Shown here: positions 20,011 through 32,969 of the stretch, in pieces
Position numbering within the stretch: position 1 is the stretch's first letter
Layout: every line of letters starts with the position of its first letter
Assembly: GCA_029718625.1 (NCBI GenBank)
Contig: CM056380.1
Location: 103,359,893-103,423,892, forward strand
Length of the DNA: 64,000 bases
Reading direction: 5' to 3'
Origin: Synaphobranchus kaupii
Taxonomy: Eukaryota; Chordata; Actinopteri; Anguilliformes; Synaphobranchidae
The notes under the pieces: model-generated
Told to the model about the DNA's origin: nothing
The model's database searches: none
Seen by the model: the letters and a program-made list of their open reading frames with translations, nothing else
Position numbers and translations under genes: made by a program

Positions 20011-22690
20011 CGTTCACTTAGTTCTGTGGTTCAACCAACCAGTATCTAGCAAAAAGGTGCAGTAGCCTAGATTATTACTTGGGAAAAACAAGTTATTAAA
20101 ATGAGCAACATGGTATTATGTTATTTCATTTATTTGATAGTTTTGCCAATATGTTTCTCTATCTATCTATAATGGCTTTAATTTAGGGGAAAAAATCATT
20201 AAAATAAAAAGGTGAGTATACACTAGTCTAACGTTAAATAAGAATCCCAACCAACATTGTGAAATCCTGACATGCTTAACACAGGTTTAACCCATAGACT
20301 GGTTTAACCCATGGTTTAATCTTATTTTATGGGAAGTATTGCAAATGTAGACATTATGTGGAGTAGATCACTGATCACAGATAAATGTAAGCAGAACATA
20401 TTACAATGTCTGTTCAACTTGAAATGTCAGTTCAAATTTCTTTACACTATAAAACTTAAAATACTAAAAAAATTCATTTTCAGAATGCTATCTGTTTAGC
20501 TGAAATGCATCTACCTTTGCAAAATAAATAACTAAAATTATAAATAAGTTTATCACAGCACTGCCAAACTATATAACAGCCATTACACATCTGCTTAACA
20601 CAAGTTGGAATGAAGTAACTAGGCCACAAAACAAAATTAAAGAACAGAAAAAATCCTCAAATAATAAACTACAATAAACTTACTTTGGTAAATTTATCGG
20701 TGTGCACAATATAGTTTTCTTCGTAGTATATACATTCGTGTGGCTCGGCATACAGGACCGTGTATATATGAACTTTCTTACAAATTAGAAGTTTACTGTA
20801 TTTTTTTGTGTATAAAATTTGTTGTGCTCCAATAATAATGGCAGTCTAATATCTGGTGCTTTTTTAAAATGGTGTTACAAATGAATGGTATGGATTTTGA
20901 AGCCATAAAATACTGAGGTTTTTGAAAGTTAGAACTACAGCTACCATAAAGAAATTGTACCCTGAAATCAGCTGTAACACAACCTCAAGCTATTAAGATT
21001 ATGAAGCCAGATTTTTCCTGTAAACCTTTTTCTGGATTTACTTCACAAGCAGTTTATATTCTGTTGCTTTGTTGATGTAATAACAGAGTACAATACACTT
21101 TCCAAAGTGCACATACAGCAAATTCCAATACCACACACTATTTTAAAAGCCAAATTTACCAATACCTGCGACCCTTAAGCGCAGACAAGCCATTTGTCAA
21201 TTTAGAGGAAAATACTGATTTGTCCTACAATTTGTGTCAAAATTTCGGGTCAAATAAAACTATGGAAGCTCTCGGTTTCAGTTGGAAATTGAGTATTATA
21301 GGTGATCCTTTCTTCTGCTGGGAGGCCAGAGCTGAAAATTAGCAAGTCCTTGCCCTGGTACAATGGAGGAGAGGATACACAATAAAGCAGAGGAGTCTAG
21401 AGAAATATGCATGTGTACAGACATGGCTGAAATTTGCAGGGATGTGAGAAGTGGGCAGGAATGGGATGAGAATGGAAATGAAGGCTGTAAGGAGGAAGAT
21501 GGGAGTATTCCAGGTCAACATACCAGACAGCCAGAGACCAGATTTGACTGGACAAAGTGGTGAAACATTTGCATACCAAAAGGCAGGGGAGAAAAGGTAG
21601 ATTTGCATTACAGCGGCATGAAAACATGGGACACTGGTGGGAGAGAGTGAGAGACAGACCTGACGTAAAGACAATGGGCTAACGACAGCACTAACGACAG
21701 CACTTGCGTGCTCACATCAAGGTATGGGGCTGTGAGCAGGCATCTCCTCTTGCCTCTTGAGACAGAGGTAGAAACTGTACAACATGAAGTCGGATAACCA
21801 GTTTAAGGTAATGGATGAGATTCCCAGCTGAACTAGGATAGGGAGGGAGATATATAGTGAATTTGTGATCCGCTATATCTAGAGCAGTATTCAATAATGA
21901 GATACTTTTTCTCACTTTGCATATTTCTGGGCTATGATACGACACACCCAATCATCCTAACAACTTCAGGAAGTTTACTTTTCATTTGTTTGGCAAATTC
22001 TGCACTTCAATAAAAACAACTACTGAGATAAGATGATGAATTCCTGTGATATGTTTAAATGAGTCCTTAAACCAATTGTACAGGTATAATGTTGGGAAGG
22101 TTTTCAAATGGTAAGCAATTGATTAATGATTATATCTATTGTTGTAGTGCAGAAAAATAACTCAGTCAGTACAGACAATGAACAAAAATATGGAAAGACC
22201 AATGTAAAGTTATATAATAGGGTGCTGGGCCACATGTGTCCAGTACAGCCAGTGTACCAGTGCCTGGAATTCTGCTAGAGGAACACAGCACTAATCTTCC
22301 ACTGAACAACTACTTGTATTCTGTGGACAGGTAACTGTCATCTTCAGCCTCCCCTTCTCCAGAATAGATGCTTTAATTGGGGTGATGTCTCAGTAGCAAA
22401 GTTTGGGAACCACTGGAAATTTGGTAGTTATGGCCACTGCAGACCAAGCTGACTAGGTGACCAGATGGTCAGTTCAGAAAGTCTGCATGCCATTTGTTCC
22501 TTAGTGGTTGTAACATTAGTTCAACCACTCTACGTGTATAATCTTAATCAGCCACTGTCGAGTAGCATTTAACTGCCAAGCCAATACAGTTCATGAAATT
22601 AACAAATGCCATTATTCAGTGTTTTACAATAATTTATTTTCAATTTCTTTAAACGTTCATGTGCATTAGTACGTACCCGTACACTATATT
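20011..22690. other. Intergenic spacer upstream of srsf6
   Basis: AT-rich sequence without a recognisable gene. Open frames near 21340-21680 on both strands are short and show no known domain. Around 22150-22300 the text has the flavour of a degraded DNA transposon, but I cannot assign it. Confidence 0.4.
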
Positions 22691-22693
22691 GTA

Positions 22694-22906
22694 TTGATAT
22701 ATTATACAGTTGTACACAATGTACTGAAATCCAAATGTCCTCATTTTCACTTTTCTGAGAAAGCCACCAAATGGTTTGAATCCTACCTTAGGACAATAGT
22801 GGGCAAGATCAATGGTGAAAAATCCACACCTGTGCCATTATGCATTTCTAATTGTAATGTTTTGTTCCCCTTATTTTTTTTAATTGAATTTAATATATTT
22901 TTTTGA
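22694..22906 (+). pseudogene. Degenerate LINE reverse-transcriptase fragment
   Basis: The frame reads FHFSEKATKWFESYLRT, then PLCISNCN and LFPLFFLIEFN. This mirrors the 'S..T..WF.SYL..R' to 'G.PQGS..GPLLF.IYIN' stretch of CR1/L2/Rex-type reverse transcriptases. The GVPQGS block is destroyed. No flanking LINE domains were resolved. Confidence 0.45.
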
Positions 22907-23639
22907 AAGCTTCCTGGGGACAGGTGTTGTGAACTAGCATCTCGCTACAAATACTACAGTACTACATCTGATGTTTGTTGCATGTTGTACTGATGTTACT
23001 ATAATAGCCACATGAAATAAATGGTGGCAAACATTAACTCATAAATTATTCATTAGTTTTATTTACAAAATACCAGGATTAGCAGCATAATCAACAATTC
23101 AAATTATTTTCAATTTCAACACCTAAACAGAAGCAATCAGCTCATGTAACACACCATATACTCCTTCATACCCATAATAATTGGAAAATGAAATTCAAGT
23201 ATCTTCCAATATCAAAGATTAAACTTTCTTTTCAACAATTTATACAAAAATCTAAATTTAACTAAATTAAAAAATTGCAGTATTTCCGTAACAGACCATT
23301 TACACAGCCGGGGTGGGATTATGCTGTTCAATTTGACATGCAGGCATATGTGATGTGGTAAATTCAATATCAATATGGGAACAGATATGTTGAAATAGGT
23401 TTATGTGAAGTTTGGAGGCGTTGGGGAGGATGACTAAAAAAAACATAGTAAGCATAGGGTGACAATATACAACATATAGTTAAAATTAAAACAGTACTAT
23501 AATAACATACATCATTAAAATGGTAAAATCAGTGAGTAAAATAAATAAAATAAGAAAAGCTAGTTAATGGCAAGATTAAAAAAAAAAAAGAAACGAGTCC
23601 TTAAAACTGTGTACAGTATATTTGCCTGATGATAGCAAT

Positions 23640-24010
23640 TGGTAGTGCATTCCAAGCCTTTGGAGCGTAAAAACGGAATGGTGCTTCAGAATATTTGTCA
23701 TGTTTCATTCCTGGAACATTAAGTAAACCAGCAGCTGATGATCCAAGTGCTCTTCTTAGAACATACGTTGACAATCAGAAACGTATGATGGTGCTAAACT
23801 GTTACGAGCTTTTGTAGATGAGTAGAAGTACTTTAAAATCAATCCTAAAAGATACTGGGAGCCAGTGCAAGGAGGCCAGAACAGGAGTGATATGTTCAGA
23901 TTTCCTTGTTTTTGTTAAGATTCTGGCTGCAGCATTTTGTACAAGTTGTAATCTTACAAGCAACGTCTTTGGCAGTCTTGTCAAAAGTGCATCGAAATAA
24001 TCTAGGAGAC
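23640..24010 (-). mobile_element. L2/CR1-type LINE fragment (C-terminal end of ORF2)
   Basis: The minus frame 23802-23984 reads LVRLQLVQNAAARIL, then TRKSEHITPVLASLHWLP and FRIDFKVLLLIYKS. This is a very characteristic C-terminal block of fish L2/CR1-type LINE ORF2 proteins (RLQ..QNAAAR.L, HI.PVL..LHWLPV..RI.FK..LL.YK). It stops soon after and the upstream RT domain is absent, as expected of a truncated relic. Confidence 0.75.
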
Positions 24011-24384
24011 TAAAAACATATCCATACGTCAGCTTCTTAGCAACTTGCAGAGTGAGGAATGGCCTGACAGGTGCTTGGTTACATAGTCTATGTGAGGCTT
24101 GAAACTTAATTCGGAGTCAAGAATGACACCAAGATTTCTCACTTCTGTTTTGACTTGAGCAGCGAGATATCCAGGTTTGCTTAGTGTAAAAAAAAAATCA
24201 AATAATTTTATCCATTTGCTTGAATGAGTAGAATTTCAGTTTATGAAAGTTTTCGCTCATCCAATAAACAATACTAGCTAAACAGGTCATCAATCGAGTT
24301 AAGGCATCAGGGTCATTTGGTGAAACAGATATACATGGATATCTGTTTCATCCCCCCCATTTTAAGGCACCAAAAGTGATTGGA

Positions 24385-24770
24385 CAAGTTAAACTTAGTC
24401 ATCATATTTAGTCGCATATCCTTTGCATGCCATGACTTCCTGATGTCTGTGACCAAACAACATCAAAAGACTCGATATCTTATTTTCAGGTATTCTTACA
24501 AGCGATACTATAACCTCTCTGCATTTGAATGAATCTCTATGGGAATTGGGGGGTGGGACTAGATTTAGCTGTAAAATACACTGGAACAGTATGAAACACA
24601 TGGTTGGCTAAATGGCTCTAAGTCATCAATGGTCTGACGTATGAAACAAGCCTCAAACCATCACTCTGCTGTCAGATATGCAGTAGTTATGGATGGATCA
24701 CTAAGGGTTTCTTCTGACTTATTTTCTCCATAGAGTTCAATAGGAAAATGAGTCAGGAGAAACATTTTCC
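24385..24770 (+). repeat. Palindromic dispersed repeat, copy B
   Basis: This copy belongs to the same family as 4806-5215. It runs from the GCATATCCTTTGCATGCCAT region through TATAACCTCTCTGCATTTGA and TCTATGGGAATTGGGGGGTG to the arm GGATGGATCACTAAGGG and GAGTCAGGAGAAAC. The second arm of the terminal palindrome is lost after the loop. Confidence 0.8.
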
Positions 24771-25149
24771 AAAAGACATTAACAGCTGGAATGATGCAGG
24801 AATAATCCAGTGACATTGCACCACAATCGTTGGCTAACAATGGTTGACTAACAGTGGGACATTCTGTGTGAATTTTAACAAAAAATTCCCTTGACGTCTC
24901 AGATTGTCCTGAAATATGAGACTTGTGTCACAAATACATTGTGAAAATTACAATTAAAATGCCCATTTTGAGTCATTTTTGGTCCTATAGGTGCCTCCTT
25001 TAAGACCCTGTAATCTTTTCACCGTACTTGGTATAGACAATTGTGTATTATAATCAGAATTCCATAAGATATTTGTTACATTACTAATGTAATTTATTTT
25101 ATGGAATTTAAATGAAAAACCAAAAATATTACATATTTAGGCTGTTATA

Positions 25150-25560
25150 TTAGTTCAAATAAGTAGCAATTATTAAAAGATAAGACAATATAAAAAATTG
25201 GGAGATTTGCCAATCAATCTCATTGGGAGAATAAATTGTTAGATTTGGATGCTTAAATTCTTGTATATTTATATATTCAAGTAACCTCACCAAAATTTTT
25301 CAAAATTCTTAATTCAGTAATTACATCATTTATGTGGGCAAATAGATGGGCAAGAATTACAAGAGATGCTCAATTTACCAAGAATAGAAGGCGGTTTAAA
25401 TGTTCCAAAATTTGAGCTGTATCAACTTGCCTCTCAGTGCTTTTATCTGTATCATATAATGCATAACTCATAAAAGATGAAAAATTGATTCGTGCAACTT
25501 TTTTCAAAGAATAAAAGTAACTAGAAATAACCGCCTTGCGGTTGTATGCCTCCACCAACA
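25150..25560 (+). pseudogene. L1-type LINE fragment
   Basis: Frames on the plus strand read FFKILNSVITSFMW, then (after a frame change) PRIEGGLNVPKFELYQLASQ. This pairs with the FF..LD..I..FIW and K..GGL..P.F..YY.A.Q blocks near the C-terminus of L1/Tx1-type ORF2 proteins. Frameshifts and stops show that it is dead. No ORF1 or endonuclease part is visible nearby. Confidence 0.55.
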
Positions 25561-25779
25561 AGTCAAGTTGCAGTTTACATCCATGTCTGTCTAGTGAAGA
25601 CTTTAAAGGAATTTAATTTAAAAGGTATGAAGTGTATTTATTGGCGAAATGGAAGTTATCACTATATTGACATGTATGATTCCAGTGAATAATTTCCTTT
25701 GTAAATTTACAGTCTTTATGTTTATTTATTGAACATATATAATTAATGTGATTTTGATTTATTTTCTCAGCTACAGTGG

Positions 25780-25975
25780 TAAGTAAAATATTATGATGTC
25801 ACAGTGAAGTTGACCTTTGAACTTTTGGATATAAAATGTCATCACATCCTAATTTTATCCTATTTGACATTTGTGTGAAATTTTGTCATAATTAGCGTAG
25901 GAATTCTTGAGTTATGGCCAAAAACGTCTTTTGTGAGGTCACAGTGACCTTGACCTTTTTAAAAGACGAAAAAGC
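25780..25975. repeat. Repeat block with a perfect oestrogen-response-element palindrome
   Basis: Two related half-blocks occur: CACAGTGAAGTTGACCTTTGAA near 25800 (degenerate) and GAGGTCACAGTGACCTTGACC near 25935. The second contains AGGTCAcagTGACCT at 25936-25950, followed directly by another TGACCT. The wording resembles a repeat common in teleost genomes, which is recall and not a search. Confidence 0.55.
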
Positions 25976-26453
25976 ATTATCCGATAATGCAACCAACAAA
26001 ATAAGTTTAAATATAACAGGAAAAAGATTCTTCATTTACAAATAACTTACAAAATAGATTTCTCCCATTTTATCTTTTTTTTGCAACATGCATCAGGCAG
26101 GCAACGAGGGGTCCATTTTAAGTTTTTCTATTGAGCAAAGCAGCTGAGGCTTTTTCCATGGCTTTTTTTGATATATGGTACACTCTTCTGAGGGAATATC
26201 GGAGGGATTTTTTTTTGGTCCAAATTCACACGGAATGTCCCAAGTCCCTATTTGGTGATTAACTCAAGACTGCAGAGCTTCTCCAGGCTTCTAAAGGTCC
26301 TACTGAAAGCTAACTGGTCTTAAATAGTGCACAATGAACAGAGGCCAACATTAGTATCCCAACATTTCACTAGAGTACTGCACATTGTTTTTTTAAAAGT
26401 CCAATTCACAATTTTAGAAATTCTGTGAACGGGTTTCAAGGGTCTCCCCGCTT

Positions 26454-28693
26454 CTACAGTTTGCTCTCCGTCACAGTTTTGACTCTCAGCACTCCTTCCT
26501 GGGCACAAGTGGCAGCCAGCACCCCATCCTGTCTCCACAGTCGGCCCTGAACCAACCCTCTGCTGCATCCTAAAGAAATGACACAGAGCGTGTGCATTAA
26601 GACAAGCATCCAGTATATAGTAAGACTGAGGTGGGTGCTCAACAGGACTCACCTGCCCAGGGACTCTCACACTCATACAGCATCCAATCATCTGCCCGAA
26701 AGGTGCTGTGGAACCACATGGCATGGTCCAAGGACGCAGAAAATTGCGCTCGGTAGTCCGGGTAAGGCAATAAAGCAGTGCCCAGAAATGAGTAGTCCGA
26801 AACATAGGCAGCTACACAGCAGTGCATCGTCATGTCTCCTTCACCTGCACACAAAGGTACCCAGTTTCTACAATATCATCATTGCTACCCTCCACAAAGA
26901 TGAGCTCATTTTTACTGATGAAAATCATCAAAATAAAATTGATTGTTCATTGTGATGCACTTGTGATAATATTTACAATTAGTCTGAACCAATGAAGTTG
27001 CAGATTGGAAAGCGAAGCGTTGTACCTTTGAGCCAATTTCACAATAAAAACGATCATAAATGTCTTCCACACTGAATTTGTCAAGTCACTACCTGGAGAT
27101 CGTGTACGTTACCAATATATCCTCTGGCACGAACCCAGAATAGTTTCTTTGGTTCCACGGCGACACGTCTGTAAAAATCGGGTGGGTTCACTGGCTTGAT
27201 CTCAATAGGAACTTCGTTAGCCAGCAACTTATTAAGCCCTTGCTTGGCATTCTCAGCGAGGTCTGGATGACTGTTAAAAAAAGACAAGTCTGTGAAAAAT
27301 TTGAATTAAAGCTAGTGACAGTATTAACTAAAGCCATCTCGTCAACTCATATGGCATCTCTAACCATCATAGAAGTTACAGACTATAAGGACGTGACATT
27401 GCGAAAGATCACCCGGAAGAGGTTGGTTCGTTACCAATAACAAACTGCTGGGCTCTAAATCTTACAGAAAAAACACACGTCTCACAGTACTAGGTCGGAA
27501 GGATGCGCACCTTAATGATGACGACAACAATAATACGCTGCCTTTATGCAGTGATTTTCATCATGTCAAAACTCTTTACAGCTCATCCTGTAGCACCCAC
27601 CTTAAGTACTGTTGGATGAGCTCCTCCACTGTCAACAGGTCTTCTGGAGGAGGCACGGCAGGCATAGAGAACTGGTGCTGCAAGGGACTGGGCTGATGCA
27701 TGTGGAAGGAAGCCTGACAGATCAAAATGGGCTGTCCATGTTGAATGGCCTTGACAGAGCGCACACAGAAGCTCCGTCCGTCCCGCGTCCGATCTACCTG
27801 GTACAGCACTGGCACCTTGATGTCTCCTGAGGGAGAAAAATGGGTTGGATTTCAACATTAATTTTCAGTAACAACATTAAGGCGGACGATTTTTACAAAT
27901 GCTTCACCAAAAAATACAATTAAACCAAACACCGTTTTAATTCACGGTCTGCTCACCTGCTCGTACAAAGTAACAGTGCAGGGAATGGGCAAAGAAGTTC
28001 TCGCTGACAGATTTGGCAGCAGCAACTAATGCCTGCCCAACAATCTGACCTCCAAACAGCCGCTGTGAGCGGGGGATCCAGTGGTGCTTCCCTCTGCAGA
28101 AAACGTAGGGAATTGTGGCTCACGCACAGGCAGGCTAAACAATAAGTTACGATGACAAAAAAGCCTGGTCTGTAAAAACGGCTGGTGCCATAACATAGTA
28201 ATGGGTATAACATCAGCTCCCGTAACTTATATGGGCAAATGCTAACTTAAAACCACGTGTAACGTTATCTGGCAGCCTAAAGTTAATAGCCAGGCTACTG
28301 ATACAGTACATTTCAAGTGTAACGTTCGAAGAGAAAGTAATTAAACATGAATATCATTACAACGTGAGATAAGATTGCTAGCTAGCCAACTCCCTATAGC
28401 ATCTACCTAACGATCTAACCCTACAACTAAATTCCAAACCTGTGTTAATTTCTAAAGACACGTTGAATGTAACGTTGCTGACGCTGCTAGTCTACGTAAC
28501 GTTAGGCTTTTCCCAATAATACTTCCGCAGTTCTAGCGTTCCTGTTTTTAAGCTACCACTGTTCCACATAATGAGTTAGCTACCTGTATAGGTCTGTGTC
28601 GAGTTTCTCTAAATTCATAACGCTAGTAACTAAGACGCTTCGAAGGTCCGGTGCTTCTTCGACAGAGGAAACCTGGTTGTTTTTGGAATTCAT
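26454..28693 (-). CDS. acot8: Peroxisomal acyl-CoA thioesterase 8 (ACOT8), 6 coding exons
   Basis: The enzyme hydrolyses acyl-CoAs (including medium-, long- and branched-chain and dicarboxylic esters) to free acid and CoA in peroxisomes. Coding exons are 28584-28693, 27957-28093, 27601-27826, 27113-27270, 26653-26844 and 26454-26569. Borders and phases agree and give 312 residues; human ACOT8 has 319. The double-hotdog TesB-type fold is recognisable from RLFGGQIVGQALVAAA, HSLHCYFVRAG and ASFHMHQPSPLQHQFSMP in the first half. In the second half it shows FWVRARGYIG, MHCCVAAYVSDYSFLGTAL, SLDHAMWFH and RGLVQGRLWRQDG. The family's catalytic Asp/Ser(Thr)/Gln positions are accounted for by VSDYS, ASLDH and CAQEG. 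The protein ends ESKL, a PTS1 peroxisome signal. I start at ATG 28691-28693 because the open frame further upstream (to 28846) is the 3' end of a LINE. The gene is undamaged. Confidence 0.95.
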
Positions 28694-30179
28694 ATTTGTA
28701 ATGGACAGGCTCGATTCAACACGTTCTCTGCGGCGTTTGCCGGTGTCTGTGCAAAATTTTTTATTCCTTCTTTTTCTTCTTCTTCTTTGATGTTTAACAG
28801 CAGCTTGAATCCACATTGTTGCATTACTGCCATCTCCTGGAGTCAATGAACTCCTACAGTGTCCTGAATGTTACACTTTTCCTATCAGTCCCGTTCTCCG
28901 AAGGTAGCTGACCAAGCATCTTCTGCCCTGTCCACTAGCACCACACTGAAGTACGTTCTTTAATCCTGCTCCTGTTATCCCCAATCTTCCCATTTCCTCC
29001 ATCATGTCCTTCCTTTCTGACCTATATTTATTGCAGTTGATGATAACGTTCTACAGTTTCTGGTGCCTGACAATGTTCACAAACACCGATTGGATGTTTA
29101 CCTATAACATGGAGTGTGCTGTGTAGATTGCTGTGTCCTATTCTTAATCTTGTTATTACTACCTCTTCTTTTCTGTTTCCTCCCATGTTTCTTACTCTGC
29201 CTACTCTATTTTGAATTGAATGTAAATGTCTCCCCCTTATCTCCTGATCCCAGTGCTAGATGCCATTCTTTATTGATATTTTCCCACACAATGCCCTTTC
29301 CCTCTGATTTTGATAATTTAATATTGATTTCAACACTTCCTATTTTGCCTGCTTCTTTTGCCAACTTACCTGCTCTCTCGTTTCCCGGGATACCTGAATG
29401 CGCTGGGACCCACATGACTGTAACATTTTCCCCTTGCCTAACTATTCTTGAGTTGATAAACAAGATTTCATAAAGGAGATCCTGATGACTTCTGGCTGTA
29501 CCTGTCTTAATGCTTGCGAGGGCAGACACAGAATCACTGCATATCAATATTTTGCTGCACCTAACCTGTTCAATCCATTCTAATGCCATCAACATGGCAA
29601 ACAATACAACAGCATACACAGTCACTCAACCAATCAGATGTTCTCTTGTTAATTTCCACTCCGTGACTAGGCACAGTAACCGCAGACCCTGTTGATCCTT
29701 TGATCCATCTGTAAAAATCTGAACACTACCTTTATACTTACGGTCCCTATAGCGATAATATTCACTAATTAAATCAGCAGTCTTCATTTTCATTTTTATT
29801 TTATTAATACAGGGAAAAAAGATAATAGTACATACAAGTTCTAAAATCTTTGGGCCCTACTCAGTACATTACTGGTTTACAGAGGGTTCCCTGTCCTACA
29901 GCATAGAAAGAAAGAAAAAAAGAGATGAACAGAAAATGAGAAAAAAATAAAAAGACAAGAGTAAAAAATCTATAGATGTGCAGTAATTAAAATGTGAGAA
30001 ATTTCAGAAAGAAATATGTAGAAACAAAGAAAAAAGTAAAAAGTGACTCTCCTTCTCCCAGCTTGTCTGCAGCACCCTTTTTGTTGGATGCCTATCTCCA
30101 TGCCCCCTTAGATTGGCCCAGTAATTGGCCACCAGTTGTTTCCGATGCAACCACAATGGCATTTCACCTGCCTCAACCT

Positions 30180-30220
30180 GCAGTTAGAACTTCCCCACAC
30201 ACTAGGGAAGTTCTAACTGC
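30180..30220. other. 16-bp hairpin inside the LINE RT region
   Basis: GCAGTTAGAACTTCCC (30180-30195) and its exact complement (30205-30220) enclose a 9-base loop. In the LINE frame the second arm replaces expected coding text after CLGAVRTS. This suggests a small inverted duplication created after insertion. Confidence 0.75.
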
Positions 30221-31754
30221 TCCTAAACACACTCTTAGAGCCCAAACTTGTATAATATCCAGGTCTGCTAGCACAGATTGTACTGCTGATCCATATACAA
30301 TACTTCCATAGTCTAATCTTGATCTCATTAAGGCTACATAAATATATTTCAGAGATGCAATATCAGCCCCCCTCTCCAATCCTGCAAGACACCTCATGAC
30401 ATTTATCACTTTTTTACATTTATTAACTACATATCAAATATGCTCTCTCCATGTTAATCTCGTCTCAAAATACACTCCCAAAAAACGAAAACTCTCAACT
30501 TTCTCTAAATTATTTCCATACAGTTTCAAATGACCTTCCCTGAGTTTCTTTCTTGTAATGAACAGCTTTAGTGTTTTTCCACTTTGTTCCCCACTTTTCA
30601 ACTTGATTCATTCCATCTTGCACTTTCTTAAAAGTGCTCAACATTTCTCCCTCATTTCCACAAAGTCCCGTCATCTGCAAACAATGATCTCCCCATATCC
30701 ATTGGAATATTTATAAATATATCATTTATCATAATGGAAAATAAAGTTGGACTTACTACACTCCCCTGGGGTGTCCCGTTTTCTACAATATATTGGCTTG
30801 ATACCTCTAACCCTATCTTCACCTGAATAGTTCTTCCATCTAAAAAGTCCATGACCCAATGGAACATTTTCTCTCCGACTCCCATTAAGTGCAGTTTGAT
30901 TAGAAGCCCCTCTTCCCATAACATGTCATAAGCTTTCTCAACATCAAAAAACACTGCAACCACCTTCTCTTTAATAACTTGAGCTTTCCTTACTTCGTCC
31001 TCTAGACACAACATTAATGGATCCATAGTATTCCTTCCTTTCCTGAATCCACTTTGGTATGTAGCCACCATACCTCTTTTTTCCAAGAAGTACATTAACC
31101 TCTCATTTATCATACGTTCCATTCATTTACAAATGTGTTATTTGCAATTGGTCTATAGTTTCCAGGCCTGCTGGCATCTTTTCCAGGTTTCCTTATTGAA
31201 ATAATTATCGCCTCCTTCCAGGTCCCTGGCATTCTTCCCTCTTCCCACAATTTATTATACAGTAACAATAATTTCTCCAGGCTTCCTACACTTAGATGTT
31301 TTAACCTGCTATAACACATTTCATCTTTACCAGGTGCAGTCTTTCCTGCTTTATCTAGTGCCCTATTTAATTCTCCCATACTGAAAGGAACATTTCATAC
31401 TGAAAGGAACATTTTGCCCACCATCACTACTATCTTTTCTACATAAAGCCTCCATGTTTTCAGATTTAGTTCTCTCTACCTCTTATTCCTTCTTCAGACA
31501 AATTATTGGAGCTATGCACCATAACAAAAGTATTTGCCATTAACTCTTTTCCTTATTTGTTACTGCAGTCTCATTTCCATCGGTCAGAACCGGGTAACTC
31601 CACTCCGTCCTGTCCCCTCCCATCTTTTTTTTATCATCCCCCGTACCTCTCCTACCTGAGTTGTATTTCCGATTGTATCACAGTACTTTCTCCAATGTGT
31701 CCTTTTTGTCTGTCTTATTGTCCTCCTTACTACTGCCTAGGCCTGCTTGTACTG

Positions 31755-31950
31755 GACGGCAGTGTAGTATAATGGTTAAGGAACTGGCCTTGTAACTGAA
31801 AGGTTGCAGGTTCGATTCCCAGGTAGGACGCTGCTGTTGTACCCTTGAGCAAGGTACTTAACCTGAATCGCTTCAGTATATATCCAGCTGTATAAATTGA
31901 TAATATATGTTAAGTCGCTCTGGATAAGAGCATCTGCTAAATGCCTGTAA
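31755..31950 (+). mobile_element. tRNA-derived SINE inside the LINE, with target duplication
   Basis: The head has Pol III A-box-like (TAGTATAATGGTTAAGG) and B-box (GGTTCGATTCC) sequences and a tRNA-like fold. The body follows, then the tail AAGTCGCTCTGGATAAGAGC and TCTGCTAAATGCCTGTAATG. It is flanked by the 7-bp direct repeat TGTACTG (31748-31754 and 31951-31957), which fits target-primed insertion. The same family occurs at 35580-35815. It lies opposite in strand to its LINE host. Confidence 0.9.
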
Positions 31951-32969
31951 TGTACTGAATCAAATGTTGAAAATTATAGTTCTTTTGACCAGTTTAAATG
32001 CCTTATTTCTTTTTCTCACTGCTTCCTTACACTTATCCTCCCACCATGGTACTACTTTCTTCCTTGTACTGCCTTCACTTTTAGGAATGGATTCTAATGA
32101 TGGCCGTTATTATGCCTTGCTTTATTTTGCTGTCAAGTGTTTCTATGTTCATTCCATCATTAACCTGACTTAGATATCTATCACTTCCTTCCATAAATGT
32201 CTCCCAATTAGCTTTCTCAAGGGTCCATTTCCCACCCGTGTTCTCTATGGTCAGTGAAGTAGCAATATTTATCCTGCACCAAACTGGGTAATGACCACTC
32301 CCTATAGTTCCTTCTTGGTACACTGTCCAATCACATACTGCTGCTGTGTTGTTCGATACAAGTGTAAGATCAAGCACAGATTCCTTTCCTGTATTAACAT
32401 CTTATTCTTGTGTTACTGCCATCATTTAAGCATATTAAATTATTTTCATCTAGCAACTCTTCTATTACCTGACCATTAAGTGTCTGTTCTGTCACTCCCC
32501 CAAAATGTGCTGTGTCCATTAAAATCACCACACCAAACCATGTTACTACCATTCTGCCCTTCTATCTCCTCAAGCTTACGTACCTCTAGTCTTTTGCATG
32601 GATTATAATAATTCACAATCACTAACTATTTCCTTTCTGCCCACACTTTCACTACCACATACTCTTGTTCATTTCCTATACCCAGTACTCTGTAAGGAAT
32701 GCCTTGCTTTACAAAGGTGACACATCCTCCTCCTCCTCCCCCCTCTCTCCTATCTTGCCTCACTGCCACATAACCATATAAAACAAAATCCAAGCTTTAA
32801 CCAGGACTCTTGAATACACACAATGTCTGGTTACTAATGTACTGGTAGCCTAAGCCTACTAACTATATACTGTTTGAAATCTTGCCCATTAGCAATCAGG
32901 CTTCTCGCATTCCACGAGAATTTAAATTATTAGTAATATCAACCCACACATGCTGTCTCTAGACTTGAC

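Larger units (their letters stand above)
28900..32960 (-). pseudogene. LINE ORF2 relic: endonuclease, reverse transcriptase, RNase H
   Basis: Endonuclease blocks VCIQESWL and WCGDFNGHSTFWGS lie near 32830 and 32500, and GSGHYPVWCRI lies near 32285. RT follows: APGKDEMCYSRLKHL, WKEAIIISIRKPGKD and YRPIA (31379-31150), then ERMINERL, YQSGFRKGRNT, VFFDVEKAYD, NGTPQGSVVSPTLFSIMIND and FADDGT (31122-30655). The region RLDYGSIVYGSA to CLGAVRTS is at 30409-30175. RNase H shows CSDSVSAL, MWVPAHSGIPGNERAGKLAK and the following helix (29625-29210). The final part (near 29160-28900) has the usual short C-terminal domain. Frames change repeatedly and a SINE splits the endonuclease-RT linker, so no functional protein is possible. 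Confidence 0.8.

Noticed and set aside
28694..28846. N-terminal extension of acot8 (in-frame upstream ATGs)
   Set aside because: The encoded Lys/Arg-rich stretch is the AAG-rich 3' end of the adjacent LINE. The downstream ATG gives the normal ACOT8 length.
31758..31830. Free-standing tRNA genes (also at 35584-35655)
   Set aside because: The tRNA-like heads are parts of SINEs with the same body, tail and flanking target duplications.
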